A DNA stretch of 64,000 nucleotides from positions 304,560,565 to 304,624,564 of the forward strand of contig NC_133648.1 in NCBI RefSeq assembly GCF_009905375.1. The letters run 5' to 3'. Below are positions 43,376 to 56,600 of the stretch, in pieces. Below the pieces are notes generated by a model. The model made no database searches and was not told where the DNA came from. It saw nothing but the letters and a program-made list of their open reading frames with translations. Source of the stretch: Apium graveolens. Its lineage: Eukaryota > Streptophyta > Magnoliopsida > Apiales > Apiaceae. Position 1 is the first letter of the stretch; every line of letters starts with the position of its first letter. Position numbers and translations under genes: made by a program.

Positions 43376-44758
43376 CAATATACATATATGTTTATATATA
43401 CTCGTTCGACGACCCGATAATTACTGGATACGCTCCCGTATTTCCGTCGTTCGGTTTCTCGGAAATTGGGCAGCACCTCCTTTATTTATTGGACTAACCC
43501 GTCGAACAAATCGACGCCTCAATCAACAATCTCAAACCAACAACACAATCACAAGTCACAAATTCCCAAACGTCAATCCAAATCAATTAATTATTATTAT
43601 CCGATTATTTACATCTCAAAAATAATTTACGAACTACATTAATATTTTAAAATATTAGGACTCAGAATTGCGTCATCACAGTCCACCGTCAGCTCACTGA
43701 TGTTCATCGCTGACAGCGGCGAAATCTGTCGGTGCCCGAAAAATTCAGGTGTCCAGACCGATTCCGCCGATTATTTATTAATTTCCGCACAATATAGTAA
43801 ATTTTATTTCACGAAACCAATCAACTATTCCTGCATAGAAATCAATAATATTAAAAAAAATAAAATGAACCACGGTCGTACGCGCCTCACGCGCGAAAAC
43901 TGAAAAAAAGAAAAGAAACAGAGAACAGCCGAACAACAAGTGCAACGACAGGGTATAATCAGCAGCGATGCCAACCAATATAATCGCACACACAAACAGG
44001 TATGAATACAGAGAATAAACCAATAGAAGCATATAAGCACAGATTCAGGCATAATCCCCCCCGCCGTCGCCTCTCCGGCGAACCGGCGGCAATAGGAGGC
44101 CGGAAAATGAGGGAGAACAGTGGCGATTACCAAGAACAGAGAAGAACTATAGTGAATCGGCGGAACAAATTAGATGGGAGAGACCAAGTGGAGAGCCGAG
44201 AGCATAGAGAGGGAGTAAAAGAATGTGAGAGAGATAGAGAAAGATGAGAGAGGAAGAAGAGGTCTGCGTGTGCTGTGTTTTTGTTTTTTTTTAACCTTAT
44301 CAACTAATTAACAAATTGCAGCTAGACACGTATCCAGGATAATCCTGTAAACTAAACACGTGTATTCATTCTACCTGAAGACCTGATTTTTGTTCCGTGT
44401 TTAGATATTTATGATCCGAGTTGCATTTAAAAAGGTTCCAGAAAATCATGAAAACAATCTTAAAATGTTATAAATATCCCGAAGTAAATAAAAACATAAA
44501 TTTCGTAATTTTAAAATAATTTCTGAAATGCAATTTATATCCGCTTTTCTCAATTAAAAGAATCGACGCGCGGGTGAAACTAACTCCGAAAATTCCCAAA
44601 ATAATTTTAAAATTCTCAGAATAATACGAACTTAATAAAATATAAATTTCATGATTTTTGAAGATTTCCATAATTAAATAGGGATTTTACAATAAAACAT
44701 CCTCAGAAAATCATTTAAAGATAAATAATTAATGAAATAAAATTTGATAAAGTCCCAA

Positions 44759-47700
44759 TGTTACAACCGGCATTTCTGTGTAATATTAATTGTAAATTTA
44801 GTACAACTTTAAAAGCCGAATGCCAATATATGCAACTATTGTATGCTTGTGTGAATGAGAACTCTGCGTCTTAAATTTTCGTTATGTGGTATATGAATTT
44901 TCAAAGCAAAAGTTTATTTATTTCTTTCACTTTTGACTTATAAGGAATATTTTAAACCTTGAATAAATTTCTCTTTAAAAGTTATTTTGTTCACAAATTT
45001 CAAAAGTATTTTTAAAAAATTTCTAAAATTCCAAATTATTTTATGGTATAAATTTTATAATTTTTGAACTTGTGTTTTATTTTACAAAAATAAATCTTTA
45101 TAAATGTTAATTGTTATAATTAGCAAATTACATAGTTGTCCTTGCATGCAAATCCTTTCTATTCAATCCAAAAGGGCTAAAGAGACAATTACCACCCCAC
45201 TAACTCTTATTTTTCTAGCCAAATTCCTCATTTACCCTTGCATGCAAAATGATCCAAGTATAAGTGGAAGGGTAGTCATGTCAATTCCTATTCCCACTCA
45301 CATTTGTCAAAACAAAAACCATAAAACAAGTGAAAGACATGATCATTTCATACATCACCTACACCACACTCTTTCTTCTCTCCCTCCTCTCTCTCACTCT
45401 CGGCTCCTACCCCTCACTCTCGGCTTTCCAGCCGAAACCACCCCCCTCCCCATTTTCTTTCTTTCTCAATCAAGTTCCCACCCCCTACACAAGTAAATGT
45501 TACTTCCCGTACCATGATCACATATATTTCAAAGAGTTTTGAGTAGAAAGTTTAAGTTTTAAGGTTGCATGTTAAGGTTTTAGTTGAAACTCAAAGTACA
45601 ACCTTGATTCTTGTGAGTTTAAGGTTGTTTTTGAGAGGACTACAAGGAATGGTGAAGTGCCAAGTCTTGAGAAGGAAACTCTTGATGTTAAATGGTCATT
45701 CCCTTCCATTTCATTCGGCCATGACCATAGGGGAGCCAAATAAATGGTTCTTGAGACCATTCTTGTTGCTTTGTTCAATTTTTGCATGTTTATGTGATAA
45801 TGGCTTAAATTTTGTAGTAAAAATTTGATGAAACTCCTTGCATGCTAAGTGATCATCTAGATATAGCTCATGCTAGGCTTACATGTAAATTTCTTGGTAA
45901 AAAATATTTAGAAAACATGTTGTTTGGCTTACAAAACTCGAAGACATGCATGCATGTGGATTTAACTTAGAATGTTATAAGATTTTGATCATTTGGAAAG
46001 ATTTTATTAGTAAGCTTTAATTTCAGGAGGAATAATGTGTTAATATTGATTAATGCTTCTTGATACATGGTAATAAGTCGTGTATATCTTTTATAAAATG
46101 CATAACTTGTTGTTTCAAAAACTTGATGAATTGTGAGTTGTGAAATGTGGTTTCTTTTGTTTTGCCATGATTGCACCTTAGGTAAGGATGATCTCCACCA
46201 AGATTATTTTGAGTATAAGGGAGTTATTTTAGTAGATCACCATGTTTAAGTCTTGGTTTGGGTATTGGGTTGTTGGTGGTTGAGTTTGTCAAGTCAAAAT
46301 CTCGGAGAAAGGAGAGTTTTAATTTCTGCAGAAAATCAGTTTAGTACCCTGAGGTTTAGAGTGAGTTTTGACCATGTCATTGATGTGCACTTTGAGGTCC
46401 AAGCCACCAGAAGTTAGTATTGGGAGTATATAAAAGGTTTTAGGTGTTGGTTGGAGGTTTGCATGTCATTTGGTTAGGTGCACAAGTAGAATAACAAAAT
46501 CTGTCCAACAGGGGACAGTTTTATTGGAACTTAGAAATAGGGAGATTTTACCATGTCATGGGTAGGCCCTCATTAGGCCCTGTTGGGCCTTAGTTAGAGG
46601 GAGTGTCAGAGAAGTTTTTCCAACCATAGTTCATAGGATATGAGTTAGAACCATGTGTCACAATTTAATTCAAGTTAGGGTGTTTTCTGCCCAGGAAAAC
46701 AGGGGAACCATGGACTTTGTGCTTAGGCCCAAGAAGGCCCAAGCCAGGCCCTTGAGCCACATCAAGTTTGGGAGATGACCTTAGGTCAGGAGAGTCTTGT
46801 GTAAGAGTTTTGAATGAAAACCTATAGTTTAAGGGTGTCAAATGCACTCAAGAAACCATAGATGTCATTCTGAAATTTGCACCATTGAACACTTTCACTT
46901 AGCACATAGTTTTAGAACACTTAGGAGTGAGATTTAGGTTGACCACCATAGTTGTAAGATAGTATAAGGTCAGTATAATAAAAGGCACAAGTGAGGATCA
47001 ATAGGTTTTGGATAGTTTAGTAAAGGCACATCGAGTTAGGAAGCCAAAATTAGAAGACTTTGTCTAGTTTAGCGACCAAGTGACTTAAGTTGGGGGATCG
47101 AGATCATCCAAGCCTAGTGTTATATTATGGTGTATATGGTGTTATTTGGTATTAATATATGATATGTGATTATGTGGCTATGTGTGTGCAACTATAAATT
47201 AAAGGTGAATATAAATTAAGTGCATATAGGCCTAAGTGCCATCCGTGTTTAAATTCGGGTTGTAAATAGGTTAAGTTGGTGAGAATATATTATAATAAGG
47301 ATTATTATTATTATTATTTATGTAGGATCTCGAGACGAGGGAAAACTTGCCATAAAGGTCGAGTGAAGCTCCAGTTGCTCCTACCAGTCAGACCAGACCA
47401 GCCTTTCTCAAGGCAAGTGATTCAACTTGTCCTTCATATTTACTGCTAATAGTTCATACATTGCTGCAACTATCCTGTGTCATTTGATATATTAAATCAA
47501 GCGTATCTTATGTTTATCTTTGAATTATATAAAAATGCCAAGAACCCTCGAGTACGTATTGCAAAGTGGTCTTATCATGATAGTATATTAAAGTAATTTG
47601 AATGCGAGGATAAAAGAAAGGGTAGTTATAACTCTTGGTTGATTCTCTTGATTTACATGCTGATGATTCCTAAGTATTGATATCTCATCCTGATACTTGA

Positions 47701-48789
47701 ACCCCTATAGAACATTACCTTGAACCCTAAAAGCCAGATACTTATCAAAGTGATTCCTCATTGATTGATACCCCTCTTTCTTATCCTGAAGCTTGACGAT
47801 TCTGATATATCCTGTGTTAAAGATCATTTCTGCATACCTTAACACCCTTAGTATATATGAAGCTTATCTTCTTGATGATCCAGCACTTGAACCTTGATGA
47901 GAATCCATTGCTTTAAGCCCAATTTGGCATTACCCTTTATAATATCCAATAGCCTCACTAAATCCCCTTGTCCAATCTTTGATATATGAAAACCATTCAG
48001 TTATTTTAATAGAGTATAGTTTTGTGAATCATGGCCCTGAGATTTAGCACCATAATTTCCCGTGTTTCGAGTTGGTCTATAATCCCTTGATAAAAATGCT
48101 TACTGTTAAAAGAGATTTTGTTATAATTCGGCACCAGTTTTTGAAATAAATAAAATGTGGATTTTCAGTCCCAAAGGGGGATAAATGTTTTCTTTGAATA
48201 GTGGATCTGGACTGAGACGCGAGTCCTTTCCACACTTATATTAGGCTTAAAAGTTGCCTAGGGATTCCCATTAATATTTTAGAACCCAGCGAGGTTCGGG
48301 ATTACTTCGCGACTGATCACCGGCTGTAATCCGTAGCGTCATAAAATAATTTTAATTAAGATATGATTTCTTTTGATACCAACAAAATGATGCCATCACC
48401 CAAAGTTTTATCTCTCATTATCATTGGTCATGTCCTCCCATTGACATTCTTTAATATATATCTCGATTTATGTTTTGTATCGTATTGTTTAGCACTTGTT
48501 GAGCATTTGGCTCACTCCTTGCTTTACCCTGATATTACAGCTAGCAGCTATGGTTAGATTCAAGCAGACTTCCCGTAAGACCTATGATGCTGATGCCTAT
48601 GTTCGAGCTCAGGTAGAATAAGTGATAGTAGTTTGTGTGAGGACTCGATATTTAAAATCAGTTGTAATAGATGGTAGTGTTGGGCTGTTCCAAACCCTAA
48701 ACTGTAAGTTATTGGATTTGGGTATGTTTATTTATTATTAAATGTTGTAATAGTTATATTTAATTTGCTGTTTAAGTTGGGGTGTGAGA
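44759..48789 (+). repeat. E4 5' LTR
   Basis: 4031 bp. CT-rich leader at about 45355-45480 marks the likely transcription start region. Branch-like box TTGAGCATTTGGCTCA at 48499-48514, acceptor GATATTACAG ending at 48540, ORF0 exon 48550-48612, donor at 48613. Other ORFs in the LTR (for example at 48363) are ordinary LTR sequence, identical by descent in the two copies. Confidence 0.9.
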
Positions 48790-49243
48790 GGTTTTTGGTA
48801 TCAGAGCTACGTTTTAGAGTCCCTGGACAGCCCAAATAGGTTAAAGGGTATATGTGTAGGTTGTAGATAGTATGCGAGAGAGTAGGTTAAGTAAGTTAAT
48901 TATTAATACTCCTCTCATTGGTTTGTCAGCAAAGGGCGCATTCCTCGTCATCCTCTGGGTCGGACGACACTATTGCTTTCACCGTGTATGCTGAGTTGAG
49001 GCGCGAGTTTGACATGCTTCAGGGAAAGTACGACCGACTGATAGACCGCCCAAGGAGCAGATAACTGTGAGACTTGAGACCTTGGTTCAGTACGTCAATA
49101 CTAAGCTTGAGAAGATGCCAGTGGAACGGGATCGCACCATCCAGTATGTCATTCAGATGGTGGCGGATGAGCTCCAAAGCATTGTGAAGACGCTTCGAGA
49201 GGAAAAGAATACCAAGCCCCGTTCAGATGGAGTGGAGCCTTAG
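48550..49243 (+). pseudogene. E4 ORF0: LTR-encoded exon 48550-48612 joined to 48930-49243 (one frameshift)
   Basis: Exon one lies in the LTR: ATG at 48550, 21 codons beginning MVRFKQTSRKT, ending GCT CAG before the donor GTAGAA. The 317-bp intron removes the LTR end and PBS. The acceptor TTTGTCAG ends at 48929 and exon two continues in phase 0 (QRAHSSSSSGSDDTIAF, then AELRREFDMLQGKYDRLI). A one-base deletion near 49052 ends the frame at 49062-49064; the next frame carries the rest (ITVRLETLVQYVNTKLEKM, VADELQSIVKTLREEK) to TAG at 49241-49243. Ser-rich start and helical, coiled-coil-like remainder. Exon two has no ATG near its start, so it needs the spliced exon. Splicing is inferred. Function unknown. 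Confidence 0.5.
48796..48807 (+). other. E4 primer-binding site (tRNA-iMet)
   Basis: TGGTATCAGAGC, perfect, six bases after the 5' LTR end. It lies inside the proposed ORF0 intron (48613-48929). Confidence 0.9.
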
Positions 49244-49560
49244 TTCTTTCCATTTACCTTTCATGTTGTTGTACTATCAGACTCCGTAGAATTCCCCAGT
49301 TGTTTCTGTTATTTCCTTTAAATAAGCCTGTTGATCCTAGAATCAGACTTTGTTCTAATCCCATGTATTGTGACCTTTAAATTTCAATAATCATGCTCTA
49401 TTGTTCCAATTGCTCTCAACTGTTATTATATGCTTTTATATGCATCATCATATCTGCTTAATTTGAAACCTGACCTCACATGTAAATAAGAATGCCATGT
49501 GATACCCTCGAATTGTTTTATTATACATATCTGTTTTGACATAACTCTTATTTCAGGATC
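49244..49560 (+). other. E4 leader between ORF0 and gag
   Basis: AT-rich and noncoding. It ends in CTCTTATTTCAG (49545-49556), an acceptor-like sequence four bases before the gag ATG, as in E2. Confidence 0.45.
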
Positions 49561-51084
49561 ATGCCTCCCAAAAAGAAGAACCCAACAACCACATCCACCA
49601 CAGACCCAAATATTCTTCGACTACTGGAAACTTTGCAACAGCAAACCAATGCTATAGCCCAACAACAACTAACTCTTCAACAGCGAATTGAAAACAAAGA
49701 TAACCGTGAACCACACCAACCACCTGAACCACCAGTACCACCTAGACAAGTTGTCACTTTCAAGGCTTTTCAGAATGTGAATCCACCTGCATTTCATGAT
49801 ACCACTGATCCAGTAATAGCTAACACATGGATCAAGGAGATGGAAAGGGCTTTTGAGTTGGTACAGTTAGGAGACGATCAGAAGACGCCGTATGCTATTT
49901 ACTTCTTGAAGGGCGAAGTCATCTATTGGTGGGAATCAGTAAAAGCTATGGAAGCAACTCAATAGGTTTCTTGGGAGAGATTTAAGAAGTTATTTCTGGA
50001 CAAGTATTACCCTAAGTACATGCAGAATCAGATGGAGCTTAAATTTTTGGAGCTGAAGCAAGGGAACATGACTGTACTGGAGTATGAGAAGAAGTTCATT
50101 GAGTTGTCAAGGTTTGTGACAAAGTATACCAGCACCGAGGAGGAAAAAGCGAAGAAATTTCAGCAAGGATTGGAGCCTTGGATCAGAGATAGAGTGGCTA
50201 TGTTTGAGCTTGAAACATATGCGGGAGTAGTTCAGAAAGCTGCTCTGATTGAGAATAATGGGATGCAGTCAAGGAAGGAGAGGGATAACAAGAAGAGGAA
50301 GGTTCCATTTTATGAAGAAAAGTCTGAAGCGGGAAGTTCACAAGATCGGAATATAAAGAGGATCGGATTCCAGAAGGGAGGAAATTTTCAAAAGAAGGGA
50401 AATTTGGGTAAAAGGCAAGAATCAAAGGGGAACAACCAGGCAAGCCAAGGACAAGTTGGAGAAAACAGATTCCAGAGACCCGAATGCAAGCACTGTGGAA
50501 GAAGGCACCCTGGAGTGTGCAATAAACTGAGCATGACCAGCTATAGGTGCAATCAGAAGGGACATTTGGTGAATGAGTGCAAGATGCTGAAGCCAGGAGT
50601 TACGTGCTACAAGTGTGGGAAAACTGGACACATAGCTAGGGAGTGCAAGGCAACCGGACCAGTCAAAGCTCTGATGAATATGGCAAACACCAGTACGAGC
50701 GTGCCAGTTGAGGTATTGGCATTACCTCCACCACCTACACCAACCCCGCAAGCAACAGCAAGGACATTTGACCTGAAGATGAAGGATGTTGTTCAGAATT
50801 CTGAGGTGATAGCAGGTATACTTTTACTCAATAATGCCAAAGCTAAAGTATTGATTGATTCGGGAGCAACACGATCTTTCATATCAAAAAGTTTTGTTGA
50901 TAAGCTTCAATGTGATAAAATGATTATGAGCGAGGTAGTAAATGTGGTAATTGCGAACCAAGAGAAGATTCCTCTGAATCAATTCTGTCCGAAGTGTGAG
51001 ATTGATATTTTGGGGTATAAGTTTTCAGCCGACTTGATACTCTTCAAGTTGGGAGAGTTTGATATAATTTTAGGCATGGATTAG
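49561..51084 (+). pseudogene. E4 gag and protease with two stops
   Basis: ATG at 49561, MPPKKKNPTTT, Gln-rich helix (ETLQQQTNAIAQQQLTLQQ), gag core (TWIKEMERAFELVQLGDD, YFLKGEVIYWWES). TAG at 49963-49965 interrupts, then the same frame continues (MELKFLELKQGNMTVLEYE). Zinc region: CKHCGRRHPGVC, a knuckle whose first Cys is Ser, and CYKCGKTGHIAREC. Protease site LIDSGATRSFI follows. TAG at 51082-51084 falls where GMDWL is expected (TGG to TAG). Confidence 0.9.
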
Positions 51085-52590
51085 TTAGGAGAAAATAACG
51101 CTCAGATTAATTGTAGGACCAAGAAAGTGTATTCAAAGATCGACTTGAGATCGGGATACCATCAATTAAAGATCAAAGAAGAAGATCTTCCCAAGAAAGC
51201 ATTTAGGACCAGATATGGACATTATGAATTCCTAGTAATGTCGTTTGGATTGACCAACGCCCCGGCCGCATTTATGGATCTGATGAATCGAGTATTTAAG
51301 AATTATTTGGACAAGTTTGTTGTGGTATTCATTAATGACATCCTTATTTATTCTAAGTTGGAAGAAGAACATAAACAGCACCTATGGATAGCATTGGAAA
51401 TACTTCGTCAAGAGAAGTTGTATGCCAAGTTTACCAAATGTGAGTTTTGGTTAAAGGAAGTTCAATTTTTGGGGCATGTTATTGGAAATGAAAGAGTTAA
51501 AGTGGATCCGGCAAAGATTGAGGCAGTTATGAGTTGGGAGAGGCCAAAGACTCCTACGGAAGTGCGAAGTTTTCTAGGGTTGGCAGGATACTATAGAAGG
51601 TTCGTCAAGGATTTTTTGAAAGTCGCCACGCCATTGACCAAGTTAACCAGAAAGAATCAAAAGTTTGAATGGAGTGCAGAATGTGAGGATAGCTTTCAAG
51701 AGTTGAAGCAGAGATTGGTAACAGCTCCGGTGTTAGTACTTCCAGATGACCAAGGAAACTTTGTGATATTCAGCGACGCTTCACATAAGGGATTGGGTTG
51801 TGTGTTAATGCAACACAGTAAGGTGATCGCGTATGCGTCAAGACAGTTGAAACCGCATGAGTTGAAGTACCCGACGCATGACTTGGAACTAGCCGCCATA
51901 GTGTTCGCACTTAAGATTTGGAGACATTACCTCTACGGAGAAAGTTGTGAAATCTACACGGATCACAAGAGTTTAAAGTACATTTTCACTCAGAAGGAGC
52001 TCAATATGAGGCAGAGGAGATGGCTGGAATTGATCAAGGACTATGACTGCTCGATAAATTACCATCCTGGAAAGGCGAATGTTGTGGCCGATGCTCTAAG
52101 TAGGAAAAAGAGACTGAATATGATGACAACATCAAAGGAATTATCTGAAGAAATCAAGAGATTTGAACTAGAACTTTGTGATTGTGGAAAAGTTGAAGAA
52201 GTTTATCGTGTAATGACTTTTCAGCCAACACTAGTGGAAAAGATAAAGAAATGTCAAGAAGAAGTAATGGAAAAAGAGAAGAATCAGTTATCTGGAGAGG
52301 AGATTAATACTCAAAGGGATGAGCAAGGGATACTAAGGTTTTCTTCCAGAATATGGATTCCTCATGTACCTGAAATAAAGAATGAGATCCTACATGAAGC
52401 CCACAATTCGAAATTTTCAATCCACCCGGGAAGTACCAAGATGTATCGGGACTTAAAGAAGAACTTTTGGTGGCCAAATATGAAGCGAGACGTAGCAGAA
52501 TGGGTTGCGAAGTGTTATACTTGTCAGAAAGTGAAGGCAGAACATCAACGACCAAGCGGATTAATTCAGCCCCTAAAGATTCCAGAATAG
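51085..52590 (+). pseudogene. E4 truncated RT, RNase H and integrase finger
   Basis: After [13 protein letters not shown] (51094-51129) the sequence jumps to [14 protein letters not shown]: compared with E2, about 176 codons covering the protease-RT linker and RT fingers are deleted in frame. The catalytic motif is FINDIL instead of FIDDIL. RNase H is complete ([38 protein letters not shown]), then the integrase zinc finger ([18 protein letters not shown] to CYTCQKVK). TAG at 52588-52590 replaces the Trp of PEWKWE. No reverse transcription is possible from this copy. Confidence 0.92.
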
Positions 52591-53649
52591 AAATGGGAAA
52601 ATATCGCTATGGACTTTATAGTAGGACTACCGCGAACGAAATCCGGGCATGACGCTATATGGGTTATAGTTGACCGTCTTACAAAGTCAGCGCATTTGCT
52701 TCCAATTAACGAGAAGTCGTCATTAGACAAATTGGTTCATCTGTATGTGCGCGAAATCGTACTAAGGCATGGAGTACCTGTATCAATAGTTTCAGACAGA
52801 GATCCCCGATTTAACTCGAGATTTTGGAAGCAATTTCAAGAATGTCTTGGCACGAAATTGAATATGAGCACGGCGTACCACCCGCAGACTAATGGACAAA
52901 GCGAAAGGACAATTCAAATAATCGAAGACATGTTGCGCAGTTGTGCAATCGATTTTGCAGGAATGTGGGACGACCACTTGTCGTTGATTGAATTCTCTTA
53001 CAACAATAGCTATCATTCCAGTATCGGCATGCCACCATACGAAGCTTTGTACGGGCGAAAATGTAGATCACCAACAAGTTGGGATGAAGTAGGAGAAGGA
53101 AGGATTCTCGGCTCGGAATTGGTACAACAATTGCATGACTCAGTCAAGTTAATTCAGAAAAGGCTACTTGCTGCTCAAGATAGACAGAGGAAGTATGCGG
53201 ATCCGGCACATAAGGATGTTCAATTCCAAATTGGTGAAGCTGTTTTGTTGAAGGTGTCACCTAGAAAAGGGTTGTCTAGATTTGGCAAGAAAGGGAAGTT
53301 AGCACCTAGATACATAGGTCCTTTTGAAATTTTGAGTCAAGTAGGGAAGGTGGCCTACGAGTTGGCCTTACCACCTCAGTATCAGCACGTGCATAATGTG
53401 TTCCATGTGTCATTGCTTAAGAAGTACAATCCTGACGCTAGCCATGTAATAGATTATGAACCAGTAGATATTCAGGCAGACCTGTCATTTATGGAGCAAT
53501 CGGTCAATATACTCGACTGGCAAGAGAAGAGTCTTAGAAATAAGTCAATAAAGTTAGTAAAAGTACTTTGGAGGAACCCTAAGGTCGAAGAATCGACTTG
53601 GGACTTAAAGTCTGATATGCGTTCCCGGTATCCTCATCTGTTCCCTTAG
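52591..53649 (+). CDS. E4 integrase core and chromodomain (fragment of broken pol)
   Basis: Same frame as gag. Core residues in [23 protein letters not shown] and [16 protein letters not shown] (D-D-E), GPY/F-type region ([13 protein letters not shown]), [15 protein letters not shown], then a chromodomain-like tail ([37 protein letters not shown]) and stop at 53647-53649. This part is unbroken, but it can only be made as part of the interrupted polyprotein. Confidence 0.9.
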   Translation, partial: KWENIAMDFIVGLPRTKSGHDAIWVIVDRLTKSAHLLPINEKSSLDKLVHLYVREIVLRHGVPVSIVSDRDPRFNSRFWKQFQECLGTKLNMSTAYHPQTNGQSERTIQIIEDMLRSCAIDFAGMWDDHLSLIEFSYNNSYHSSIGMPPYEALYGRKCRSPTSWDEVGEGRILGSELVQQLHDSVKLIQKRLLAAQDRQRKYADPAHKDVQFQIGEAVLLKVSPRKGLSRFGKKGKLAPRYIGPFEILSQVGKVAYELALPPQYQHVHNVFHVSLLKKYNPDASHVIDYEPVDIQADLSFMEQSVNILDWQEKSLRNKSIKLVKVLWRNPKVEESTWDLKSDMRSRYPHLFP

Positions 53650-53683
53650 ATTCTGGGGACAGAATCCCTTAAGGGGGAGACGA

Positions 53684-56600
53684 TGTTACAACCGGCATTT
53701 CTATGTAATATTAATTGTAAATTTAGTACAACTTTAAAAGCCGAATGCCAATATATGCAACTATTGTATGCTTGTGTGAATGAGAACTCTGCGTCTTAAA
53801 TTCTCGTTATGTGGTATATGAATTTTCAAAGCAAAAGTTTATTTATTTCTTTCATTTTTGACTTATAAGGAATATTTTAAACCTTGAATAAATTTCTCTT
53901 TAAAAGTTATTTTGTTCACAAATTTCAAAAGTAGTTTTATAAAATTTCTAAAAATCCAAATTATTTTATGGTATAAATTTTATAATTTTTGAACTTGTGT
54001 TTTATTTTACAAAAATAAATCTTTATAAATGTTAATTGTTATAATTAGCAAATTACATAGTTGTCCTTGCATGCAAATCCTTTCTATTCAATCCAAAAGA
54101 GCTAAAGAGACAATTACCACCCCACTAACTCTTATTTTTCTAGCCAAATTCCTCCTTTACCCTTGCATGCAAATTGATCCAAGTATAAGTGGAAGGGTAG
54201 TCATGTCAATTCCTATTCCCACTCACATTTGTCAAAACAAAAACCATAAAATAAGTGAAAGACATGATCATTTCATACATCACCCACACCACACTCTTTC
54301 TTCTCTCCCTTCTCTCTCTCATTCTCGGCTTTCCAGCCGAAACCACCCCCCTCCCCATTTTCTTTCTTTCTTAATCAAGTTCCCACCCCCTACACAAGTA
54401 AATGTTACTTCCCATACCATGATCACATATATTTCAAAGAGTTTTGAGTAGAAAGTTTAAGTTTTAAGGTTGCATGTTAAGGTTTTAGTTGAAACTCAAA
54501 GTACAACCTTGATTCTTGTGAGTTTAAGGTTGTTTTTGAGAGGACTACAAGGAATGGTGAAGTGCCAAGTCTTGAGATGGAAACTCTTGATGTTAAATGG
54601 CCATTCCCTTCCATTTCATTCGGCCATGACCATAGGGGAGCCGAATGAATGGTTCTTGAGACCATTCTTGTGGATTTGTTCAATTTTTGCATGTTTATGT
54701 GATAATGGCTTAAATTTTGTAGCAAAAATTTGATGAAACTCCTTGCATGCTAAGTGATCATCTAGATATAGCTCATGCTAGGCTTGCATGTAAATTTCTT
54801 GGTAAAACATATTTAGAAAACATGTTGTTTGGCTTACAAAACTCGAAGACATGCATGCATGTGGATTTTACTTAGAATGTTATAAGATTTTGATCATTTG
54901 GAAAGATTTTATTAGTAAGCTTTAATTTCAGAAGGAATAATGTGTTAATATTGATTAATGCTTCTTGATACATGGTAATAAGTCGTGTATATCTTTTATA
55001 AAATGCATAACTTGTTGTTTCAAAAACTTGATGAATTGTGAGTTGTGAAATGTAGTTTCTTTTGTTTTGCCATGATTGCACCTTAGGTAAGGATGATCTC
55101 CACCAAGATTATTTTGAGTATAAGGGAGTTAGTTTAGTAGATCACCAGGTTTAAGTCTTGGTTTGGATATTGGGTTGTTGGTGGTTGAGTTTGTCAAGTC
55201 AAAACCTTGGAGAAAGGAGAGTTTTAATTTCTGCAGAAAATCAGTTTAGTACCCTGAGGTTTAGAGTGAGTTTTGACCATGTCATTGATGTGCACTTTGA
55301 GGTCCAAGCCACCAGAAGTTAGTATTGGGAGTATATAAAAGGTTTTAGGTGTTGGTTGGAGGTTTGCATGTCATTTGGTTAGGTGCACAAGTAGAATAAC
55401 AAAATCTGTCCAGCAAGGGACAGTTTTGTTGGAACTTAGAAATAGGGAGATTTGACCATGTCATGGGTAGGCCCTCATTAGGCCCTGTTGGGACTTAGTT
55501 AGAGGGAGTGTCAGAGAGGTGTTTATAACCATAGTTCATAGGATATGAGTTAGAACCATGTGTCACAAGGTAATTCAAGTTAGGGTGTTTTATGCCCAGG
55601 AAAACAGGGGAACCATGGACTTTGAGCTTAGGCCCAAGAAGGCCCAAGCCAGGACCTTGAGCCACATCAAGTTTGGGAGATGCCCTTAGGTCAGGAGAGT
55701 CTTGTGTAAGAGTTTTGAAGGAAAATCTATAGTTGAAGGGTGTCAAATGCACTCAAGAAACCATAGATGTCATTCTGAAATTTGCACCAGTGAACACTTT
55801 CACTTAGCACATAGTTTTAGAACACTTAGGAGTGAGATTTAGGTTGACCACCATAGTTGTAAGATAGTATAAGTTCAGTAGAATAAAAGGCACAAGTGAT
55901 GGTCAACAGGTTTTGGATAGTTTAGTAAAGGCACATCGAGTTAGGAAGCCAAAATTAGAAGACTTTGTCTAGTTTAGCGACCAAGTGACTTAAGTTGGGG
56001 GATCGAGATCATCCAAGCCTAGTGTTGTATTATGGTGTATATGGTGTTATTTGGTATTAATATATGATATGTGATTATGTGGCTATGTGTGTGCAACTAT
56101 ACATTAAAGGTGAATATAAATTAAGTGCATATAGGCCTAAGTGCCATCCGTGTTTAAAATCGGATTGTAAATAGGTTAAGTTGGTGAGAATATATTATAA
56201 TGAGGATTATTATTATTATTTATGTAGGATCTCGAGACGAGAGAAAACTTGCCATAAAGGTCGAGTGAAGCTCCAGTTGCTCCTACCAGTCAGACCAGAC
56301 CAGCCTTTCTCAAGGCAAGTGATTCAACTTGTCCTTCATATTTACTGCTAATAGTTCATACATTGCTGCAACTATCCTGTGTCATTTGATATATTAAATC
56401 AAGCGTATCTTATGTTTATCTTTGAATTATATAAAAATTCCATGAACCCTCGAGTACGTATTGCAAAGTGGTCTTATCATGATAGTATATTAAAGTAATT
56501 CGAATGCCAGGATAAAAGAAAGGGTAGTTATAACTCTTGGTTGTTTCTCTTGATTTACATGTTGATGATTCCTAAGTATTGATATCTCATCCTGATACTT

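Noticed and set aside
45330..45542. ORF with a signal-peptide-like start in the E4 5' LTR
   Set aside because: It lies in the CT-rich leader, whose codons give Leu/Ser runs by composition, and the same frame in the 3' LTR ends after about 36 codons.
48363..48557. 64-codon ORF present in both E4 LTRs
   Set aside because: The two copies are LTRs of one element and so are identical by descent; that is not evidence of coding. It also overlaps the proposed acceptor and exon in another frame.
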